Shown: positions 24,576 through 37,400 of the stretch, in pieces
How positions within the stretch are numbered: position 1 is the first letter of the stretch
Layout of the letters: every line of letters starts with the position of its first letter
Assembly (NCBI GenBank): GCA_920105625.2
Contig: OV050030.1
Span: 426,424,740-426,488,739, forward strand
Length of the DNA stretch: 64,000 nt
DNA from: Clusia tigrina
Lineage: Eukaryota; Arthropoda; Insecta; Diptera; Clusiidae
Direction: 5' to 3'
The notes under the pieces: generated by a model
Told to the model about the DNA's origin: nothing
The model's database searches: none
Seen by the model: only the letters and a program-made list of their open reading frames with translations
Made by a program: the position numbers and the translations under genes

Positions 24576-27018
24576 ATATTGTTTATTAATGTGGTTAGTT
24601 TATTATCTCTCTGTCTGTGTGTTCGGTATGTTATATTGTCCTTTAGCTACGTATCTGCATTATCCACTTTAATGAAGACTGCAAAGAAAACGAACATTGG
24701 GAACATACGGTATAGAAAAATATGGTACAAAGCTGTGACCACTGATTAGCTTAAATTCATTTATTTAATAGATTTTTCGCACTTCAATGTGAATATTAGT
24801 GGGCATCTGTTATGGTTATTAAAAATTTAATTATCATTAAGCTAAAATCAATCTACTAAATTATTTGGTTTCACTTGTGGAAGTCACCGTAGCGTAGCCA
24901 TTCAGAATTAAAATTGTATAATCATTTTTCATAGTTAGAACCCGGCAAAATCCTTTGAAATTTCACTCTCCCAGAAGTGCAATTGTGAAATTGCACCATT
25001 AAAGAGAGTATTGCCAATATGGCCGCAGCTTTTCAGTTGTATATGCTCGTGTTGGTCGACATATGCACAAATTTCTCAAGAGGGAGACGAGATAACGAAT
25101 AAGGGGAAGAAATATTTAGTAAGAGAGTAAGGAGTAGCGACAAATTCGGGAACGCAACGATGAGTTCGAGATTTTAGAACCTTACCTTACATTAGTATCT
25201 TTGAAATTGCCGGCAATGTAAAACAATACTCACCATTATTAAGAAATTACTCTAAAATTGCCGATTCATGCTAGTAACAAATTTACCGGCTATCAGGGGA
25301 ATAACACGACGTATCTTCTGGAGGAAGAGATGGGGAGACACATCCTACTTCGAGAAAGCACACAAGTTGTTCATGGCAGACTTGAATGTCAATGTTTACC
25401 TTTAATATTAACACTTTGCTTCGAAATGTACGCCTTCTTTTTGTTTATTTATTTATTATTCTTACAGTGAAATCTCCACTTAGCCACTTTTGTAGGGAAA
25501 CATTTGCCCATACAATTTTGTTGACTGGTTAATTGATGCCCACATACCTGTGATATATTTTTAAGCTATTCAAAGATCGGAGATATATTATTTTAATAAA
25601 TCTTTGCATAGTATGTAATATAAAAAAAAAAATCTCAGATTCCATATCGCAGATTACATTTCCCTGTTCCTAATATTGTTCGCTTTTACTCTGATGGTCG
25701 TACTAGAGACAAACGTCTCATTCTGTCTTAAAAACCAAAATTTAAATGGTTATAAATTTCTTTTTTCAAAGGATTTAAAAGTTGGCGTCATTTATATGCG
25801 CTTTCCGGGAGGTTTTACTGTAATAATATTCATTAGTCGCCTTTTCATATAAACAACAAATAAAGCACTTGATAATTGCCATTTCACACATACACTTACA
25901 TTTGCAGTGCGTGTGTGAGCGATGGTGCTTTGCATTGCTTTGCATTACGCGCTTGTCCCGGCCAGCCAGCTGTAGTAGCCGCGCATGCATGCATCACACA
26001 CATTTCAAATGTACCGCGCGTAACTTATTTTTGACGTCACTTCAGTCGGTTGGATACAGCCCACTTATTCAGGGAATCTCCTACCTACCTGCCTACAAGC
26101 AGTGCAAACATTGTGGCGCTCGCTGACGGACAGAACACAAGTGAGCATCGGACCCAACACGAGTTCAAGTTTGAGTGTGGTTGTTGTCAGGCCAGCAAGG
26201 GGGTGGGTGGGTGAGTGAGTGGTCAGGCATTCTTTGTGATCGACTCAACCTGCAGCGGAAGCAACTGATTGGCTAATTAGTAGCTCTTAATATTCATTTA
26301 GTGTAACATGCTCGCGTTCTATGCCGATCAAGTTCATTAACAAATTTCCTTGTGCTGCTGCTGCGAGTGTTTGAGGAAGAAGACACAGAGAGCGGCAGAG
26401 AGAGAGATAGAGAGTGAGTGGAGATGCTCCCCGAGTACGAGTATTTCAGAATTATTTTTGGCAGTGGTGGATTGGGTTGATCGTTTTTGCTTTATTAATA
26501 GCCAATCTCTAAATAGCGTATGCGCTTATTTATTTACACTAGTTTCACATACTTGTTTGCTCGTGTGGTTGTGTGTGCTTGTGTGGTGGGAGTGACTCAG
26601 CACGTTGGAATTATAAATCGGCGCAAAGTCGGCTGCTTGGCGGCACGCTGCGTGCCATCTCTCAAGTAGTTTTAAGCCAATGCTAAGTCACTGATACTTA
26701 GCTGCCACTTTGGTTTTTGTGTTCACAGTGATTTGCAAAATTCCGGTACTGCGCTGGCTTGGCTTTTTGGGTTTTGTGTTGTGTTTTTCCACCCTACAGC
26801 CCTTTCGTAGAGAACTGAACTCTATCCTTAGGATGGTACCACCTAAAGGGGTGTGACTGACATAAATATACATGTCGATATCTATGGATAAACAACAGCA
26901 CGATCCTCTTTAAGTCAATTGCCGTTGAGAATCAAGAACACGTTTAATCGTTTGATTAGTGCTGAGCGGTACTTGTCCAGCTTGCTCTGCCCAACCACCA
27001 TTTATTAGGACTGCCAGC
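24576..27018. other. spacer, nothing firmly recognised
   Basis: Noncoding. It includes GT/GA-rich low complexity (26190-26225, 26385-26420) and a TATAAATC with GC-richer downstream sequence near 26610 that could be a core promoter on the plus strand, without an attached gene. Confidence 0.4.
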
Positions 27019-27186
27019 CGCCCTCTGTGGTCTAGTGGTAAGCATGCTAGCCTCACACTCAGAGGGTTGCAGGTTCAAATCCTGTTCAGGGATTGGTTTC
27101 GAAACTGCTTCTTTCTATAAAATAATTTTCGCTACGAGTCGAAAGTCATAATTAATTATGGTGTAATATATAATAATAATAATAAG
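27019..27186 (+). mobile_element. tRNA-derived SINE, copy 1
   Basis: The head has RNA polymerase III boxes: A box TGGTCTAGTGG (27028-27038) and B box GGTTCAAATCC (27072-27082). The CCTCACAC between them resembles the anticodon arm of tRNA-Val(CAC). A tRNA-unrelated body follows and ends in TAATTAATTATGGTGTAA plus a (TAA)n tail. The same body and tail recur at 62191-62361 and, truncated, at 60305-60341. Because it continues past the tRNA-like part and is repeated, it is a SINE rather than a functional tRNA gene. Confidence 0.7.
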
Positions 27187-28968
27187 CCTTCTATTGACAA
27201 TGTATTCATAAAATTAGACAAGTATGTATTCCAATCCAATACATTTCAGCATCAAATGGCAAGTCCACATATGGATAAATTTCAATTCTTATAAAATTAG
27301 TCCTATAAATGTGGGTGCAGCATCTCACCGAACAATGGAATACTAAATTATATGTGTTCGTATACCTCCAGGATGTATTAGGAACTATTCTTCATACGTA
27401 TACGAATAGCACAAATCGATACATCGACGCCCACAATGCTGGCTTCTAATTGTGTAACTGAACATAATGTCAATAATGTCGAAAAAGACGAAGACAAATA
27501 TAATTATGCCTCAAATTATAATTAATTTGTATACCTTTCCTTTTCGTCATATACCTGCATATCAGTAGAGTTTTAGATTTATCCACCGTTGTATAGTCGT
27601 GCATCAATATTCTGTGTGAATACTCGTAATACACACAAATTGCATATCCTTATCTCTAACCTCCTTGGCACACTTTACATACTATGTATTTTCTTAGGGT
27701 GTGTAGGGTCACTCTTAGTCGACCTGAACTGACTTCGGTCTTCTATACTTGCTTTGTTTAACTTTCATTCACATAAACATGTGATCCGCATAGCTGACGA
27801 GATGACGCAGTTTGTCTAAATTTAAAATATTTGGGGGAAAAAAGTTCAGTTTACGCGGTCACACGACAGCATGGTCGGGACGCTTTTATGATACACACTC
27901 GTTTATGAACTCATGTGTGTATGTGTGTGTGTGTGTTGGTCGATTGAGAGGATCTGAAGGTGAGTGTGTACGGCATGGTACCGGTAACTTTTTTGCAGCA
28001 AATGATTTCTTTTCAAAAGTTTTTGCCATCTGGTAATAAAGTTGGCCGCACTTCTGCACATTTGGCCAATTCATGTTCCATTGGTTTCTTTTGGAGAGTG
28101 CGTGTATTTCACAGTCGAGTGTGAATGTAAAATCTGCAAATTTCATGAAATCGTACGTTCCAAAATGTTGCCAATAGTATTTGATTTGGAGCTGAGGGCT
28201 TGTGTCTATCGCTCCAGTACCAAGCGAGCCAAGCACGAGGGCAACAGCCAGTTGGATTTTGCCATTTTGCATAATATTAATTCTTCATTGTTTTTCGGTG
28301 AAATGTTGTGAAATAATTTTGATATATGAGCATGTTTTGTTTTCTCACATTTCCATAACAAGGTAGAAGAGACTTAAAAGAAAGGGGGTAACAAACTGGT
28401 AAAAAATGGTTAAGTTACGTACAAACTATAACTATAAGACTATAAGAGAAGACTCCATAGATGCATGGTCCGACAAATTGATTAATGTCTTTAATTGAAC
28501 TGTGGTAGAAAGTAGCTTAGAAATCCTCTGGATACTTGGCAGTGCAGGTATTACGGAAAGCCTAATTCACTAGTCTATCTGGCAGATGTAACCATTCTTT
28601 TGCTTAAGAGGAGCCACTCTATAAATAAAGAGTGAAGGACAATTAAATATGCCAAGTCTGAATCCAATGCATATTCACTTTAGATCAGAGCTGACCAGAT
28701 AACGGAGGAATCCGCATTTCTCGCACTTAAAAAGCGCAAGAGTAAGATCATAATAAACTGCTGTTGACTTTCAAGTAAGAATTCAGGGTAAAAGGATGCA
28801 ACCCTATTCATAGCCGCCCTGTTTATCAGACACTGATATTTAAAAGTTTTTTGTACAATATGCTTGAAATCTGTGTATTATATGTCAATTCGTATATATT
28901 CATTTATGATTTTGTAGTTTTCCTTTCCTCCCTTAAAAAATATTAATAAAATAAGAAAAAATCCTTCT
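27187..28968. other. spacer upstream of the secreted-protein gene
   Basis: Noncoding overall. A (GT)n run lies at 27915-27936. Both strands happen to be open between 27812 and 28311, but the frames run through the microsatellite and lack family features, so no gene is called. Confidence 0.4.
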
Positions 28969-29742
28969 ATGCCGCAGTCATCGCTCTACAAATGGTAGGA
29001 TTCAATTTTCCAATATTAGAGTGTTAAAAAGTCTGGAAATTAAAATATCCGTAATTTTAGGATCCTGTTGTTGGTGCTATTGCGCTTCTTGTCGTTTGTT
29101 CTGGCTGTACCGATTGATACAAGCTTAAGGAATTCCGTTAACATGGACTGCAGCAGTTCTTACAGCGACATCATACGCGATCTGCGTAATAATTGGCAAT
29201 CTCCCATCTTATATCTGAAGACTCGGGGCTATATACCCAGAGAATCCGACGACTTACTCGATACAAATGGTGGTGGCGAATGTGTTGCTAATGGGCTCGT
29301 CGATAATATAAAAAATTTGAAACCGAGAGAGGAGGATTTGGAGAGCCTCGTTCAGACAAAGGGAAAAGTACGTATTGTTCACAAACCTGAAAAAAGTCAA
29401 AATTTCCTAAATGACATGAAGGACAAATTGATGGGTTTCTTTAGCAAGAACAAGAAGAAGCAAACCAAAACTGGATTCGTTGACTTTGAGCCAAATGACT
29501 TTGATGGGAGTTTACAGAGGGATTTGAATAGTAAGACTGTGAATTTCGGTAAGACCATAGATGAAGATTTTGACAAGGAAATTGATAAGGATATTGATAA
29601 AATGCTGGATAAAAACCGCGAAAACAACAAAGAAGTGGTGAATGTGCCCAACAAGAATCCACTTATAAAAAAAGGTACAGGCCAAACCAGCGACCCAGTT
29701 GATTATATTAACAATTTTAATTCTATTTTAGTAACTAAATAA
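28969..29742 (+). CDS. unrecognised small secreted protein, two exons
   Basis: I do not recognise the family. A short first exon 28969-28994 (starting MPQSSLYKW) splices via TG|GTAGGA to TTTTAG|G and joins exon 29061-29742 in frame, giving 235 aa. The junction supplies both the ATG and the front of a convincing signal peptide: a hydrophobic core LLLVLLRFLSFVLA followed by a likely cleavage site before VPID. The mature chain is hydrophilic and Lys/Asp/Asn-rich, with only two or three cysteines (MDCSSSYSD, GGECVANG), a basic patch FFSKNKKKQTKTG and an acidic Asp/Lys repeat-like segment (FDKEIDKDIDKMLDKN). AATAAA overlaps the stop codon. It sits between Tdc1 and Tdc2, on the opposite strand. A rapidly evolving secreted factor (for example reproductive or salivary) is a guess only. 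Confidence 0.65.
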
Positions 29743-30226
29743 AATTCTTGTTAATTATGCGTAAGCTAAATGTGGGGTGGGCGTAATCTATAATAATGGT
29801 ACCTCCCACCCACATATTTTCATTGTATTATTAAACGAAATTTACTTGATGCAAAAGAGTTGTAAAATTATGGCTTGTCAGCAGGAATTTTATGACTCGA
29901 GGCGTGTGGAAAAACAATTTTGTGGTCACTTTATTGTTAACAGAAATTGCAAGTACGGAAAAAATGCATGAACTCATGCTGAATACTTGCGAGTGTTTAT
30001 TATATTTTTCTGCCGACCCCCAAACACCGATGTAGTCATTTGTAAATTTATATTGAAGCAGATAAATTCCTTGGAAAGTCTCTTTTCTACTCAGTATTAC
30101 TTGAGATTTGCAACGGCTCCTAGACAACTGGTGATTTTCGAGTCAACAGCAATTTTAACAGCAGCTAAAGAACCTGGTCACTTTTGAGAAGGTGATTTAA
30201 ATGGCGAGTATCATTAGTAACCAAAC
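29743..30226. other. spacer after the secreted-protein gene
   Basis: The 3' flank of the secreted gene. Open frames on both strands overlap and have no family features. Confidence 0.4.
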
Positions 30227-30435
30227 CGCTTTTCAAAGAAGATATGTTCTCTATGGTCAGAAGATATGCTCTCTGTGGTCAGAAGATATGTTCCCTGTGG
30301 TAAGAAGATATGTTCTCTGTGGTAAGGAGATATGTTCTCTGTGGTAAGAAGATATGTTCTCTGTGGTCAGAAGATATGTTCTCTGTGGTCAGAAGATATG
30401 TTCTCTGAGGTAAGAAGATATGTTCTCTGTGGTAG
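30227..30435. repeat. 22-bp minisatellite
   Basis: About nine tandem units of AGAAGATATGTTCTCTGTGGTC with minor variants (TAAGG, CTCTGAGG, TTCCCTG). The array is compact and the units are highly alike. Confidence 0.92.
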
Positions 30436-31488
30436 TTGACTAAAGTTACGGGTTGAGTTTCGTATTCTTCGAACTTTGCGGTTTCCGTCAGATCTTAGCT
30501 TGCTCTTTAATACACTTTTCCCATCTATTACAAATATGTATAAAAGTTAACAGCGGTCAATGCGCTTTAACAGTAACGAGTACTCGTAACAGCGCTCTAT
30601 GTCACTGGTAGCTTAAACAGTGGGGTTTGTCTCTGGTTACTAACAGAAATGTTAAATAAAGAAATCACCGTTAAATGGCCCTATAAAAACTGTAGTGGTA
30701 TATTAATATATCGTTCATTATACTATCCTAAATAAGCTACGGAAACTATTTCATTTCACTGTATTTAATCTATCGTTAGGTTAACAACAACAAAGAAAAT
30801 CCCTAACAAAGTATGCATTAAAAAGCAAATAGTCATCACATTGCCCTTTGTTTGATGTAAACTCTACTCTGCATTCAGCTCAGTATGCACAAAAAACAAA
30901 CAAGGAAACAGAATAATTGCGATGTAATTTATCATTTCTACGTTTGTTTAGCTTCCGCAGATTTCAACGGATTTTACCGCTAATTTGGCTCATTTCACTA
31001 ATTCGGTCAATAATACCAGAACTCATACGCGTTTCTTAGTGCTCTACTTCTTTATCAAGTGGGGCACAATAGATCCATTGTGAATGTATACTAAAACCAA
31101 CATTTACCAATTCCAATTTCTATTAGTCAACTTCGGTTGCTCAAATTTGAAATTGCTTACTTCAACTTTTTGTCAATTTCCTCTCTTTCTAAGGGAAAGG
31201 ATTTCTTGCAGACACCCAAAGTAGTCGACATATAAACAAATCTTTTATTTTATTGCATATTTGCATTTATTATATATCTGGATATATTATTGCAATAGGT
31301 ACTTTTTTAAAATCGGCTTTAAATGGGGTTGTAACGCTTTGAAATTTAAATATGGGTATGTAACTAGCTTAGAACTTGCTTTAACTATTTTATCAATGCA
31401 TCAGCTTTACTACAATATTTATATATGGGAATTTCATAAAGTTTGCTAATTTGAAAGATAACACGATATTGATGTAAAGTTTTGAATC
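30436..31488. other. spacer containing the Tdc2 3'UTR
   Basis: Noncoding AT-rich sequence. Minus-strand AATAAA motifs near 31243-31252 could end the Tdc2 transcript about 240 nt after its stop codon. Confidence 0.45.
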
Positions 31489-34400
31489 TTAATTATGATT
31501 ATTGGTGTTGATCGGCGACGAGCCGCCCTTACGCAACATGTGTGGAGATTTCTTTGGTGATCTCAGCATTTGCATTGTAAGACCAGTTTCATTTTCGGGA
31601 GATGGGGAAGAACCAGCGCCAGAATTACGCCTGGAAGAAGATGGTCGCACATTGGTGTCCAAGTGACGGAAGCTAAGGAGAAAGATCATGAACAAATCAG
31701 AAAATCATATAACTCTTCTATCTACATAAGTATCGTCCTTACCGCAATGAGACGTTGCTCTTTTGTCCGCCCTCTTCGTTGTTGCCTTGGAAGAGAAAAG
31801 CTAGTGGCCAGGATATCCAAGAGGTGTTGCGCTCTTTTAAAGTCTGAGTTCTAATAATCGGATTAGTGCCATGACTGGTCACTGGCGACAACACATCTAG
31901 AGACATTTTCGGTGTACTAGCTTTGTTGATGGCCGGGTTGTATATCTTTGGATCACTGACCATGCGCACAAAGAAGGAACGCTTTTGAGCGAGTGTATCC
32001 TTCTTCTTCTTGTTAATGATTTCAGAAATTTCATCATGCTGTTCCTTCTCTAGCAGTTCGGTGGCAAAGTCCACTATAACGTCCCAGGCATAGTCGATAT
32101 CATCTTCTGAGGCGTTTTGTGCCACTGCACAGAAGCGTATGATGTACTTATCGTTGACGCTCGCTGGAACCATGTGAATTTTACCCGATTCATTGATAGC
32201 ACTCAGTAATTTCTCATTCAATTTATCGGATCCCTTCAAACGGAAGCAAACCAGACCCAACTGTAATGCAGGGAAAATAATATTAAATTACTCGAATGGA
32301 AACTGCATTAATTGCGGGAATTTGCGGACACTCATACAGTGATAGATAGAATAGATAGATAGGTATATGTTGAAACCTAATTTTATTTGAACGAAATGTT
32401 TCGAAATGTTGAATTATTCATATTTCCGCTAACAAGAGTCAGTTGTTTATTTTTGAGAGAATTTGAATTGGAGTCAAAAGGTATGATTAAGAAAATAACC
32501 AATTCTGAAAAAACTTCGACCAATACAGTTGTTTCACGAAACCTCTGGAGAAACAATTATGTTGCGGACTATCAAACCTTTTTCTGACTTTATAATGCAT
32601 TCCTAGATAATTTTCTGTTTAGTTTTGTCTTTTCAAGTGGAATCTTGGCAATATGACCCAAAACATGTTCTACTCTACTAATTGAGTATCGTCGATCCAC
32701 TAGGGATATACCAGTATCCTGCGCGTTGTCTGACGTCCAGAACTTCTTCATTAACTGGAGCGTATTACTCGTAATGTTGCTCTGGTTTCGTGAGGCCTTC
32801 AGTAATTCAGATGAAATTGTGTTCTGATACAACCAGTTAAATTTGTTAAATATTTGCTTTGTCCATAAGGAAGTAGTGACATACATTATTTTTTATCAAA
32901 TACTAATTAAATTTATATATAGAAAACGTCGCAATATGAAGTTCCAGTGTGAAGTCCGGTATGAATTTTTTTTTTAAAGAGACGGAGACACTACATCAAC
33001 ATATCGAGGCTCCTCTTGCTCCCTGTTTGTAAGGCGTAAGCAATTTTGATGAAGAGTGTGGTTGTTTTTTTGTGTGTTTTTTATTATTAATTATGTGTAT
33101 TTAATTGTGAAAGAAAAATTGGTTTCTTTGTTTTCGAATCGATTCGATAGAAAAACAATCGAACAGACACGAAGTGTGGCCAAGAGTTACTTAAAGTAAT
33201 TTCTTTTATTATTCATGTGTGTTTTCTTTGCTTACTCGTGTTATTAAATGGTAACAAGATTTGTTGCTGTACCATTTTTTTTAATCTTTGTTTGCAAATT
33301 GTTGTGCAAACAAAGTAGTTTTTAATGTATCACTCCAATTGAGATCAACCACCTCAATACCCCCCTTCCCCATCTGTTAAGTGGTTGCTATTTATAAATA
33401 AAAATATAAGTTTGATTTACATGCATAATGAAAGCAGTCAACGGCATGACTCAATTTAAAAGCCAATCAGCAATTATGGCCAAACACTTCAAATCGTGTT
33501 CGAAGAGTCTTTTTGGTAGCAATGTTGTTGAAGGCGTTCTTCTCTACGCAATTATCTTCTTCTTCTTATTCTTGTTGTTGTTGTTGTTGTTGTTTTTCTT
33601 GTTCTCTATTGTTGAAGCTGCAGCTCTGTGAGTGAGTGAGTGATGAGAGCTCGCGAGGGTTCATTCATGATTGACATTCAACAAGAGTCGTGCAAGAGAG
33701 AAATTTCGTTTAGTTTTTGCGCAAATGGAATGAAAATGGATTACACGCCCACAATTTGTCTGTTGTTGATGGAATTGAAGTGGTTCATTTAAGCAGCCAA
33801 GTCGGAAAAGGAAAGCTTATACTAGAAATATTGCCACCAACTCAATAAGAAGGTTTCGTTGAGTGTATGAAAATAGAACACCTTAGGTCAGGGTTGAGTA
33901 GGACTCTGCAGTAATTAGCAAAATTCCAATTAAAACTGTAATTATCATGTTTTAACCTTCCGCCACGTAGTACTCGAGCTGCTTGTTTAGTTGATTGAGG
34001 GTTCAAATTGGTAATCCAGTAGCGGTTGTCACAGACCCCTGGACTGACTGGATACATGCCAATGGCGAGTCCGCTTTAGACACTCTGTAAAACATACCTC
34101 AATGAGTACGAGGAGCAAATAATGCTTCACTTTGTCTCCTGATTGTAATATAAATTCGGCTCTAAGTCATGTATTTTGCATTGACTTGGCTGGCCTAGAA
34201 TCTAACCTGGGTCTATAAAAGTTGAAAGTTGATCAAAATCATTTAGTTAAGTGCTCACTGAAGCTCTTCCGGACTGAGAGTTTTTCCAGAATGATTATTG
34301 CTAATACTTAGAAGCTTCTACCACACAGCTTACTCATTTTCTCTCCACTAAACATGGTATATCCCCACATGCCTAGTTGGCATCCCCATACCTAGAGACG

Positions 34401-37400
34401 CGTGCATAGATTGGCATGCGCGTGTTGTTGTGTATGTTAATTGTACTTACCTTGACTTGATTGCAAATCTCGAAACGTTTGTCTTTGAGCACATGCTGCT
34501 CGAAACGTTTGGCCAAATCGATGTGGTGTCTTATGTAGCTTTGCAAGCCGGAAATTCCGTATGTACGTAATACAAACCTAAAAATTCATCGGAGTATGTG
34601 AATGTGGGCACTTGTACAGGGGTCGTCATGGAAATGGCAAACATCCACTGCCACTGCCACACTCCATGGTGTTGAAAGTGTGTGTGTATGTGTGTATTGC
34701 CTAAGTCGTGACTGACCCTGTAGCATTGTTTTAAATCTTTTTAATATTTGGTCGCTAACAACTTTCATGCATAATCATCGCCTTCGCCAGCGCCATCGTC
34801 ATCCTCAACATTTCGAGTGTTCAACGTAAAATGTTCACATTTGAAGTGTTTTGTCAGCTTCTTTGTCACTTCGTTTACGGACATGCCAGCTGGACTTGGC
34901 CCATCCACCTGTCAAAAAACAAACAGAGAGAGAGAAAGAGAGACGTGCTACATACCACAACTTCAGCGAACGAAAACGCCGACTGAGCGGAACTCCCCAA
35001 TGACGGTAGTCGATGGCCGCATGAGAGTAGCCGTGTTTGAGATACAACGGATCCACGACCAGCGCTGATGTCAGGCGGATTCGATCGCGCACCCACAAAG
35101 TCGAGCAATCAAAATTCGTGAGTAGCCATTTGTTGGGGTTCGTATTGAATGAATCAGCGTACTCGATGCCCTGCAGAATGGATGAATATGGCATGTGGCG
35201 TTGTGCGGAGATGGGGAGGTGGTGTTTTTTGGAAATGGTTTGTTTTGTTTACTTTTTCTTCACGATCATTTATGTACGACTATTTGTGTTAATTAATTGA
35301 TTTCGGCACTCACCTTTAGCAGCGGCTTCAGTTCGGGGCAAATGAAAGCGTTGCCAGCATATGCTGCATCCACGTGCAGCCAGACACAGGGGAACTTCTG
35401 TAATTCCTCACCGATTTCTGGTAGATTATCGAAAGCGCATGACCCGGTAGTGCCCAGTGTAGTGGATACGAAAAATGGCACCAGACCTTGCAGCTCATCT
35501 TCCTCCATAGCCTGTGCAAATTCCTCCATGGCAAAAAGTATGTTTCACATGAGTGTTAGAAGCAACCTACCTCCCCCAGGGTTTTTCCTCTCAGACTGGC
35601 GTTCTCATCTGGCTCGAGAATGCGCAACTTCACAAAGCATATCATGGCGGCTTTTTCCACACAACTGTGCGCCTCCCTGGTGCAGTACGCCATCAGTTTG
35701 GAGAGCAAGTGGCCTTCCTCGACAAATGGGTGCTGCGACTTCAGCCGTTTCAGCGCCTGAGCACGAGCCGCCAACATGGTTACCAAAATGCACTCCGAAG
35801 CGGAAGTCTAAATGGGAGCAAGACACAAGAAAACCATTCGAAGAAAGTAAATCCCGAGTACCAAATTCCAATCCACATGAACAGTACTTTACCTGTATGA
35901 CCCCACCGCCAGTGCTTCCATCTTTGAGTGCCAGAAAATGATCGGGTAACCCAATTGCTTTCCCTATTCCCCAAAATAAAAAGAAGAAATTTTCAAATTC
36001 CACGCTTTACCACGACATCTACATTTGCAGGATATACGCACCCAACCAATCTAACACAATTGTCTCCAGTTCGGTGCACGCCGGACTAGCTGCCCACGAG
36101 AAGCCAATGCAGCCGATCCCATCGCTCAACATATCGCCCAGTATGGATGGAAACGAATTGCCCGACGGAAAGTACGCATGGAATCTTGGATGCTGCCAAT
36201 GCGTTACACCCGGCATTATTTTGTCCTCCACATCAGACATTATTTTCTCCCAATCCTCCGGTTCATGCGGCGCCTCGGCTTTAAAGTAGCAACTCAATAT
36301 CAGTACAATGTACATGGTAGAATCAAATGTGTATGTGTGTGTGTGTGGGGGGGGGGGGGGGTTATACTGAAAGTAAGTTTGTTGCTTTCCGTGGTCACAA
36401 AGCTACTTACAATATCCGGGGATGCAAACTTTCTTATAAATCTTTAAAAGCACCACAAGCCCACGGACACTTTTTTCCGACGGTTTGTGAAATATATTCA
36501 CGACTGTGTAATTTGTAATTATCGGATCTAAAGTCTAGTAAAATTTTGGTCTGCTCTCAAGGTTCTCTTTTTCAGATTAGAATTATTCATCAAATTACCT
36601 TTCCAGCTAATTGGCTCTTTTGACTACCGTCGGGACTGAACAAAGTATCACTCACACCGTAGTCCCTCCCCAGCACATCGAAGAACTAGTATCCCGTGCC
36701 TATATTCGGTTGCCTGAAACCTATTCTGCTAGGTGGATTTGAACCAAACTTTAGCTTACGAGTAATGCTTGTAGGGTATTCTTTTAAAGGTTTTTTAATG
36801 ATAAGGATATTGAGGTCACTTTATTCTGTAAAACAGTGCTTGATATTTTCTTCATATTTCACACACCCCACTAAAAAACCTCATTTAAGCTTTTGTCCTG
36901 GAAAAATGTGATCTCCCCAATGAAAAGGTTTCTACTCCGCTGGATCTTTGCGCCCAAAAGTTAGTCGGGTGCAGGCATTCAAATTGAATTTTTTATCGTA
37001 ATTTAATAATTTTTTTCAAATAGAAAAATAGTTCTTTGGTCAAGACCGATTTATTTTATTGAAAGTAGTCCCTTCCGACTCAATACAGCGATTTCCACGG
37101 TCTAACAACATGTCGAATGAGTGTGTTAGATCGTCGGCTGGAATGTCCCTCAGGATGTCGGTACAAGTCTTTTGAATGGCTTCTACGTCCACAAAACTCT
37201 TTTCCCATCGCCAGATGCATTTTTCCGAAAATGCGAAAGCAGCAGGGCGGCAAATCAGGCGAATACGGGGAGTGGTTGACGGTAGAATTCCAATAGATAT
37301 TCTTACTAGAATATCTATTTTTAAAAAGTCCTGTTTACTTTGGCCTGAACCTATTATTGGGCTTGGGTAGTGAACGACCGAACGATATAACTGATCTGTC

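Noticed and set aside
27020..27092. Functional tRNA-Val(CAC) gene
   Set aside because: A and B boxes are present, but the cloverleaf is imperfect, the sequence continues into a SINE body, and a diverged copy exists at 62191.
27886..28272. 128-codon minus-strand frame with a slightly hydrophobic start
   Set aside because: The plus strand is equally open, the frame runs through a CA/GT microsatellite and no motif or splice support was found.
35297..35941. 214-codon plus-strand frame
   Set aside because: Antisense shadow of Tdc2 exons 3-5.
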